From: JAXGQD01 sp040766665 | GTDB lineage: Bacteria; Bacillota; Clostridia; Saccharofermentanales; Fastidiosipilaceae | DNA: 64,000 nt | Reading direction: 5' to 3' | Assembly: GCA_040766665.1 (NCBI GenBank) | Contig: JAXGQD010000002.1 | Coordinates: 1-64,000, forward strand | Shown: positions 59,131-64,000 of the stretch, piece after piece | How positions within the stretch are numbered: the first letter of the stretch is position 1 | Layout of the letters: every line of letters starts with the position of its first letter | Translations under genes and position numbers: made by a program | Notes under the pieces: generated by a model | What the model was told of the DNA's origin: nothing | The model's database searches: none | Seen by the model: only the letters and a program-made list of their open reading frames with translations

Positions 59131-60354
59131 TTATCCGGCTGTAGTCGTAACCGTCAAAGCCTTAACAGCGTCAGCGTCAAACACTGCAGCATCGAGACGC
59201 ATAATGCCTCTAACTTCCACGCCGTAGTTTCTCCATGCGTTACCGCCAATATCAGTCGAATTAACTTCTAAAGGTTGACGACGGAACAAGGTCAAGTACT
59301 GTGCGAAATCGCCGATGTATATCGGTGACTTAGTCGTAACATTGGCCAACTGTGCGTCAGATGCGACAAAAACGTCACGTCCTTTCACACGGAACATTGT
59401 TTCATCTACAGGGTTGGGCTGTAACAGAGGACGTTTGTTGGTATCTTCGACCTGGTCGAGGATATCAAACGCGCTCTGGTTGGCGATGATTTTAGAACCG
59501 ATAGAAATCGCAGGATCCAGCGTCTTGTTCAAGACGGTTTTAATGCCAGCCAATTCTTTTCCGGCAACCAAATCAGTAGCGACTAATGCAGCCAACAGGT
59601 CAAGGATGATTTTGTTCTCAGTCAAAACACCCTTCTTGGCGAACCAGCGAGCAAGATAGCTCAAAAGGTTGGCGACTTCGTCACTAAGCAGCTCTTTCGA
59701 CATTGGGACAAAAAGTCCATATGTATCTAAGCTGTAATCAACTTTCGCGAACTTCGGTTGGTCATCTTCAGGGATAGCAGTCAACTCTCCGCCTAACTTA
59801 GTGAAACCCTTAGTTGGCGTTGTGTCTTTAACTCTCCAGCCTGTCATGGTTTGTACATTTTCCACTTGTACAAGTGGGCTTAAATCAAGCATGCCTCTAC
59901 GCAGTTCGCGGATCTGGTTATCGATGTCAACCGGAACCAAGAATCCACCATCAGAGCCTTCAGGTGTTCCACCTGTGGTCTTCAATGCAGCAAACAAGGG
60001 GTTGAGCTTTTCATTACCTACACCTTTTTCCGGGGTAAGACCATTTTTAATGGCGAAAGCGAAAGCCCTAGCGTACTCATTGCTACTACGAACGACATCA
60101 ACCTGATCTGCAATAGCAGCGTCTTTGTCTGCGTTCTGTTTTGCTTCAAATGCAGAAACCTTTTCGATGTCTTCATCAGCAAAGCGGCCTTTTTCCAAAT
60201 CAAGCGCCTCAAGTGACTCGATTTCAGTGTTGAGGGATTTGACCTCGCCCATCTTGGCGTCATAGCCCTCTTTGTTTCCTGCCTCAAGCGCCTTTTCAGC
60301 TTCACTTAAAAGCGCGGCTCGCAAGAATTTCTTTTCGTTCAACTTTTTCTTCAT
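59131..60354 (-). CDS. Major capsid protein, HK97 family
   Basis: 407 residues. The N-terminal ~110 residues are a charged delta/scaffold region (LSEAEKALEAGNKEGYDAKM, FEAKQNADKDAAIADQ), removed by the prohead protease in this family. The mature part begins about ALKTTGGTPEGSDGGFLVPV and has the HK97 fold marks RELRRGMLDLSPLVQVENVQ, SLDTYGLFVPMSKELLSDEV, ANQSAFDILDQVEDTNKRPL, GDFAQYLTLFRRQPLEVNS. GAAAGGA precedes the ATG. It forms the icosahedral shell. Confidence 0.93.
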   Translation of the reverse strand: MKKKLNEKKFLRAALLSEAEKALEAGNKEGYDAKMGEVKSLNTEIESLEALDLEKGRFADEDIEKVSAFEAKQNADKDAAIADQVDVVRSSNEYARAFAFAIKNGLTPEKGVGNEKLNPLFAALKTTGGTPEGSDGGFLVPVDIDNQIRELRRGMLDLSPLVQVENVQTMTGWRVKDTTPTKGFTKLGGELTAIPEDDQPKFAKVDYSLDTYGLFVPMSKELLSDEVANLLSYLARWFAKKGVLTENKIILDLLAALVATDLVAGKELAGIKTVLNKTLDPAISIGSKIIANQSAFDILDQVEDTNKRPLLQPNPVDETMFRVKGRDVFVASDAQLANVTTKSPIYIGDFAQYLTLFRRQPLEVNSTDIGGNAWRNYGVEVRGIMRLDAAVFDADAVKALTVTTTAG

Positions 60355-60373
60355 TTTTTGTTTCCTTTCTGCG

Positions 60374-61048
60374 TCAATAACGCAACTGCTCTATTTGCAA
60401 ACGAGCCGACGCTCGGTTTTGCCAATCATCATCTGCAACGTTATCTGCGTGTGCTTGCAGATACAACTCACGCATTTTTTCGATGTCCAGCTGACTTGCT
60501 GCTGCAGCGATAGGTTCAATACCATCAACCGCCACCACTTCGTCAACGAAACCAAGCTCAAGCGCGTCTTGTGCGCTCATCCAGGTCTCGCTGTCCATCC
60601 AGCTTTGTAATTCTTCAACTGTTCGTCCTGTCTTGGCCGTATACGCTGCAATCATTCCTGCTGCACACGTCTCAACACGTTGCTTCGCGCTTTCCATGTC
60701 ATGCTGGTCACCCTCGGCATAAGTCCAGGGGTTATGAATCATGATTTGCGCTGTAGGCCAAGCTCGAACATGATCACAGCCACACATCAGAATTGTCGCA
60801 GCTGACGCTGCTAGTCCTACAATGGATGCATTAACGTTTCCTTTGTATTCCTTCAGTTCTGCGTACATAGAACTGGCAGCCCATGCATTTCCTCCGGGGC
60901 TATTTATTTGCAATTCAACGTCTTCGCCTTTTGCTTCTATCAGTGCATTTCTTAAAGCTTGCGGGCTAAAACACCGAATTCCGAACCATGCAAGAATTGA
61001 AGCATCTGAGCTATCAACAATCTGGCCTTCTACTATGATTTTCTTCAT
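60374..61048 (-). CDS. ClpP-like prohead protease
   Basis: 224 residues of the S14-type head maturation proteases: LQINSPGGNAWAASSMYAEL, ASIVGLAASAATILMCGCDH with the Ser of the catalytic triad in GLAASAA, AQIMIHNPWTYAEGDQHDME with the His, and SETWMSAQDALELGFVDEVV with the Asp region. It cuts the capsid delta domain. Its ATG overlaps the portal stop by 4 bp. Confidence 0.92.
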   Translation of the reverse strand: MKKIIVEGQIVDSSDASILAWFGIRCFSPQALRNALIEAKGEDVELQINSPGGNAWAASSMYAELKEYKGNVNASIVGLAASAATILMCGCDHVRAWPTAQIMIHNPWTYAEGDQHDMESAKQRVETCAAGMIAAYTAKTGRTVEELQSWMDSETWMSAQDALELGFVDEVVAVDGIEPIAAAASQLDIEKMRELYLQAHADNVADDDWQNRASARLQIEQLRY

Positions 61049-62301
61049 TGAGGTTCACCTCCTTGATTTGCTACTTTTCCGTTTTCCATCAGATGGTCAA
61101 AATAAATGTCCATCTGCTCTAGCGGGATACTGTTAAGCGGCGCGATCCGTAAATCGCCACCAGCGACATCCGGTAAGTCTTCGTACGACCTTATTTCGTT
61201 CGGGCTGTATGCGCCAACATCGCGCATGCCCTTGTACCAAGCGACTCTGCTTGCCGTGTCACCTCTCAGCTCTGCGTTCATGTTGATGCGTATTTCAATA
61301 CCCGCGCGAAGCTCAGAATCAAACAACAGCTTGTAGCTTAGTTCTTCTTCCCACTGCGTCACGCTTGGGTGCAGAGCTGTCGTCACATACTCGATACTGT
61401 TCTGCTCGTTTGAACTGTAAGATTGCTTGCCAGCCTGGAGCTTATACAGCGGCACAAGAAAAAACCTTGAGATATCCGCCACCGTGATGTCCTTCGACTC
61501 GACAAATTGCGCATCTCTTTGGCTCATGCCGACTTGTTTATATTCGAAGCCGTTATCTAAAACAGCGACCCGAAATGCATTGTCTGCACCGCCATAGATT
61601 TTTTCCCATTCTTCACGAATTTTGTCTTTGGCGTCCTTTCCTACCTCACCGGCTACTCGGAGAATCCCAGCAGGCTGAGCGCGTTTGGAGTAGAACGAAC
61701 CTTCATACATCTGTTGCTGTCTGCCCACGTTCACGACTTCAGCCGCACGGCCAAGTACCGACTGTCCTTTAATACCGTCTTCAGAAAACCCCTTCAGATG
61801 CAATATTTCTTCGGTATGAAGTTTTACCCTAATTCCTTTTTGAGGATCCGTATACAAGTACCAAAGCTCTCCATTTTTGGAAATAACCGGTTCTACCATA
61901 TTGGGCTCAAGCGGGATTAGTTCTTTAGGCACGCCATTCTTTTTATTACGTGCGATATACACATAAGCATTACCATTCATTAGCCGGTGGACCTCAAGAA
62001 GCTTCTTGAAGACAAATGGCGTCATCCTCGGGTTAGGCCTGACGGATAACAGATAATTTAGGTAGTGCCGGTCTTTCCTATTTTTGGTAGTCGACTGCAT
62101 GACAAACATCGGAAGTTTACCCATTGAATCACTTCGAATCTCCACGCAGGCAGATACCGTTGCTACTTTCATTGCAGCAGAGGTCGATGTGCCGACAAAC
62201 GCTGAAGGTGTTCGCCACTCACTAGGATCAGTAAGCGATAGATAAGCGGGAGCTTCTGTAGCCTCAGCCTTAACGCCCTTTATGGCTCTGTCGAATATCA
62301 T
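61045..62301 (-). CDS. Phage portal protein, HK97 family
   Basis: 418 residues. Landmarks: VATVSACVEIRSDSMGKLPM, HYLNYLLSVRPNPRMTPFVF, LMNGNAYVYIARNKKNGVPK, RVKLHTEEILHLKGFSEDGI, FVESKDITVADISRFFLVPL and NEIRSYEDLPDVAGGD. The dodecamer is the entry gate for DNA. AAAGGAGG lies nine bases before the ATG. It overlaps its neighbours by 4 bp on both sides. Confidence 0.93.
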   Translation of the reverse strand: MIFDRAIKGVKAEATEAPAYLSLTDPSEWRTPSAFVGTSTSAAMKVATVSACVEIRSDSMGKLPMFVMQSTTKNRKDRHYLNYLLSVRPNPRMTPFVFKKLLEVHRLMNGNAYVYIARNKKNGVPKELIPLEPNMVEPVISKNGELWYLYTDPQKGIRVKLHTEEILHLKGFSEDGIKGQSVLGRAAEVVNVGRQQQMYEGSFYSKRAQPAGILRVAGEVGKDAKDKIREEWEKIYGGADNAFRVAVLDNGFEYKQVGMSQRDAQFVESKDITVADISRFFLVPLYKLQAGKQSYSSNEQNSIEYVTTALHPSVTQWEEELSYKLLFDSELRAGIEIRINMNAELRGDTASRVAWYKGMRDVGAYSPNEIRSYEDLPDVAGGDLRIAPLNSIPLEQMDIYFDHLMENGKVANQGGEPQ

Positions 62302-62462
62302 TCACCGCCACCTCCTTTGCTCCAAATCACTGCCGCTAAGAACATCAAGGATCCTGCAGCAATAAATCCCGCTGGTTTGTATATCAAGTCGATACCGTGC
62401 CAAATTAATAACGCACCAGCTATAGCCAGTGCGTCCGGGATAAGTTGTTTAATCTTTTTCAT
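62298..62462 (-). CDS. Small phage membrane protein between terminase and portal
   Basis: 54 residues: MKKIKQLIPDALAIAGALLI, then DLIYKPAGFIAAGSLMFLAA, two hydrophobic segments with a Gly-rich end (KGGGGE). Its ATG shares its A with the terminase stop (TGATG) and its stop overlaps the portal ATG, so translational coupling is likely. Small two-helix proteins in this place occur in some siphophages; function unknown. Confidence 0.75.
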   Translation of the reverse strand: MKKIKQLIPDALAIAGALLIWHGIDLIYKPAGFIAAGSLMFLAAVIWSKGGGGE

Positions 62463-64000
62463 CACAAGCTCCAGTCTTCCGAAAGGATGATTTCATCCAA
62501 GTTCTTTTCTGGCTGATGCACAATCGCACGAGCAAGGCCATTCATTATCGCTTGGACCGGGTCTATTCTTTGGGTATCGTTTTTGGTGCGTTTGGAAAGC
62601 TTGATGTCGCCATAATTATCACGAACTTCCACAGCGTTTTTTAAGCACCAGTCAAAAATCGGGTTTTCTTCATGGATACACTGCTCTTGAAGAACGATTT
62701 CTCTGAATCGCTTCACCGCTGCGTTTTGTCCGGAACATGTTTGTCTTATTTCTAGCACTCGCTCAGGCCCATAGACTGCAGCAAGGTTCTGTGCCAACTG
62801 GACAGCGTTATGTCCGTCATAGCCAATCTCTTGAATCGTCCATTCATTGTCAGTCTCTGAATCGTATATCCATGTCTCGACATAGTTGTAATCGGTTACC
62901 GCACCAGGCGTAAGCGTGCAGTATCCATCTTTTGCCCATGCGAGATATGGGACACGGTCAGACTTCTCATGCTCAGCTGCTCTGTCTTGTGGCATAAAAG
63001 CGTTAATTTTAAACGCCCACTTGTTAATCGACTCAATATACGCAACAAATCCGGTACCTGAAAGGTCAGTCGTCTTGCCGAGGTCGAAACCTATCCAGCA
63101 TTTCGCATTTTTTGTCAGCTTTGCAAACTCTTCACGACTAACTGCTGACTTCTGCCACTTGTCCAAACATCCGGAGAAGTACTTATTCTCTGCGTCTACT
63201 TGCCATACATTCATGCGCTGGATTAAAAATTTTCTTATTTTATCCGGGTCGCCTGATCCGTATGCTTTGTCATATTCGCTTTGGGTAGTCTCCATCAAAG
63301 TTGTGCTGTACTCATTTTTAGAGCGAAGCATTGGACTACACATATACCAGTATTTTTTATCATGTGGATTGAAATCATCCGGAGGTCTTCTAATCATGAC
63401 GAAGTAGTCGTCTTGGACGACCTCACCTCTCAAAATCTTTTGCGCAAATTCGTCTTCTCTGAAGCACGGTTTATTCCCTGCATCTTCGCCTGCAGTGGTA
63501 ATAATGAACTCAAGCGCCTGGGCCTTCTTACCTTTTCCTGCGGAGACAATGTCTCTTACTTCAGAGGTCTGGTGCTCGTGGTACTCATCCGTAACAATGA
63601 AGTCAGGTCTACCACCCGACTTGTTTGTTGTGTCGCGCGATAATTTGAGAACTTGTCCACCTCTGGATTTATGGCGGATGGAATGGGTCTTAATAATCAA
63701 GCTCTTTAGAATGTCAGGGCTATTGAGGGCTATTTGTCGGATGTCGCCCCAAACAATATTCGCCTGTCCACGATCAACCGCACAGCAGACCACCTCAGGG
63801 TTACTTTGATAGATTTTATCTTCCGGTTTCCCGGGTACCCAGTAGCAGTCAGAGGTCATCGCATAACATCCGCAAACCGATAGACATGCTGACTTGGCAC
63901 TACCTCGGCTTTCTGCGATGTATGCCGTATTGAAGCGTCTTTGGCCAGTTCTTTTTTTCACCCAGCCATAAACCGAACCAAAATCGAAGATTTGCCAATC
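62462..64000 (-). CDS. Phage terminase large subunit, 5' end beyond the window
   Basis: At least 512 residues, open at the right edge: the frame goes on upstream of a GTG at 63961 without a stop (DWQIFDFGSVYGWV), so the apparent start there is internal. The ATPase domain has a Walker A variant (IAESRGSAKSA) and Walker B (DFIVTDEYHEH), and the RNase H-like nuclease domain begins about KCWIGFDLGKTTDLSGTGFV (first Asp), with IGYDGHNAVQLA and YGDIKLSKRTKNDTQRIDPV later. It packages DNA into the head. TerL of the terminase_1 type. Confidence 0.93.
   Translation of the reverse strand, partial: DWQIFDFGSVYGWVKKRTGQRRFNTAYIAESRGSAKSACLSVCGCYAMTSDCYWVPGKPEDKIYQSNPEVVCCAVDRGQANIVWGDIRQIALNSPDILKSLIIKTHSIRHKSRGGQVLKLSRDTTNKSGGRPDFIVTDEYHEHQTSEVRDIVSAGKGKKAQALEFIITTAGEDAGNKPCFREDEFAQKILRGEVVQDDYFVMIRRPPDDFNPHDKKYWYMCSPMLRSKNEYSTTLMETTQSEYDKAYGSGDPDKIRKFLIQRMNVWQVDAENKYFSGCLDKWQKSAVSREEFAKLTKNAKCWIGFDLGKTTDLSGTGFVAYIESINKWAFKINAFMPQDRAAEHEKSDRVPYLAWAKDGYCTLTPGAVTDYNYVETWIYDSETDNEWTIQEIGYDGHNAVQLAQNLAAVYGPERVLEIRQTCSGQNAAVKRFREIVLQEQCIHEENPIFDWCLKNAVEVRDNYGDIKLSKRTKNDTQRIDPVQAIMNGLARAIVHQPEKNLDEIILSEDWSL

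Larger units (their letters stand above)
44740..64000. mobile_element. Prophage, siphovirus type with HK97 head, left end to terminase
   Basis: From the tRNA-Phe remnant at 44740 to beyond the right edge. Order read on the minus strand: terminase, small membrane protein, portal, ClpP-like protease, HK97 capsid, connectors, major tail protein, tail chaperone pair, tape measure, distal tail, tail-tip, fibre, amidase, holin. An accessory set lies between lysis genes and the att site. Integrase and regulators are not in the window. Codons and TTTTGCC frequency differ from the host part. Confidence 0.95.

Overview
The window looks like a chromosome segment of a Gram-positive Bacillota, most likely a clostridial lineage. 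The basis is the ireB-ruvX-DUF1292 block, SecG next to RNase R, two CpsA/LytR-type LCP proteins, GGAGG-type ribosome binding sites and a phi13/HK97-like siphophage. I cannot name a species. Almost every host gene between 1 and 40000 is on the minus strand.

Layout. (1) 1-5124 is an AT-rich surface polysaccharide cluster: Wzy-like polymerase (cut by the window edge), GT4 glycosyltransferase, two tandem ATP-grasp ligases (one frameshifted) and the priming sugar transferase, read from a promoter near 5140. (2) A Val-type tRNA and an ISLre2-family insertion sequence (about 5321-6820) separate this cluster from two LCP ligase genes (6836-9890) that probably attach the polymer to the wall. (3) 10253-29579 is a housekeeping block: BI-1 protein, a large anchored extracellular protein coupled to a CPBP protease, DUF1292 proteins, RuvX, IreB, MtaB, an alpha/beta hydrolase (frameshifted), an HPr-like protein, RNase R, a decayed IS3 element, SecG, a second hydrolase and a Ca2+-type P-ATPase. 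(4) 29580-44605 is accessory in character. It carries an AbiEi/DUF559-like gene between two long direct repeats, a six-gene operon of small-molecule resistance types (including adjacent ClbS/DfsB and GyrI-like genes), a satD/DUF3307 pair, cardiolipin synthase, a lipoprotein, a glycine-zipper stress protein with an 18-residue repeat tail, a DUF1349 protein and a BFD-like [2Fe-2S] protein. (5) From 44740 to the right edge is a prophage inserted in a tRNA-Phe gene: a remnant of the tRNA 3' half, an accessory pair of unknown genes, lysis genes, tail genes, head genes and terminase, running off the edge.

Three things stand out. First, the heptamer TTTTGCC/GGCAAAA occurs about 73 times (by eye, both strands) between 10000 and 43800, in genes and between them, and is absent from the polysaccharide cluster and both insertion sequences and sparse in the prophage. 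This resembles an uptake-type signature of the host genome. Second, intergenic DNA is full of structured repeats. One is a roughly 265-bp module present four times with two direct motifs exactly 72 bp apart and a third inverted copy; other modules have the same layout but different motif sequences. Third, the prophage tail-fibre gene faces an oppositely oriented alternative C-terminal cassette bounded by a short inverted repeat, which suggests an invertible tail tip.

Several genes (ATP-grasp, hydrolase, Lnu-like transferase, tape measure) are broken by single-base shifts, most of which are explained by one missing base in a short homopolymer. Sequencing error is therefore as likely as true gene decay.
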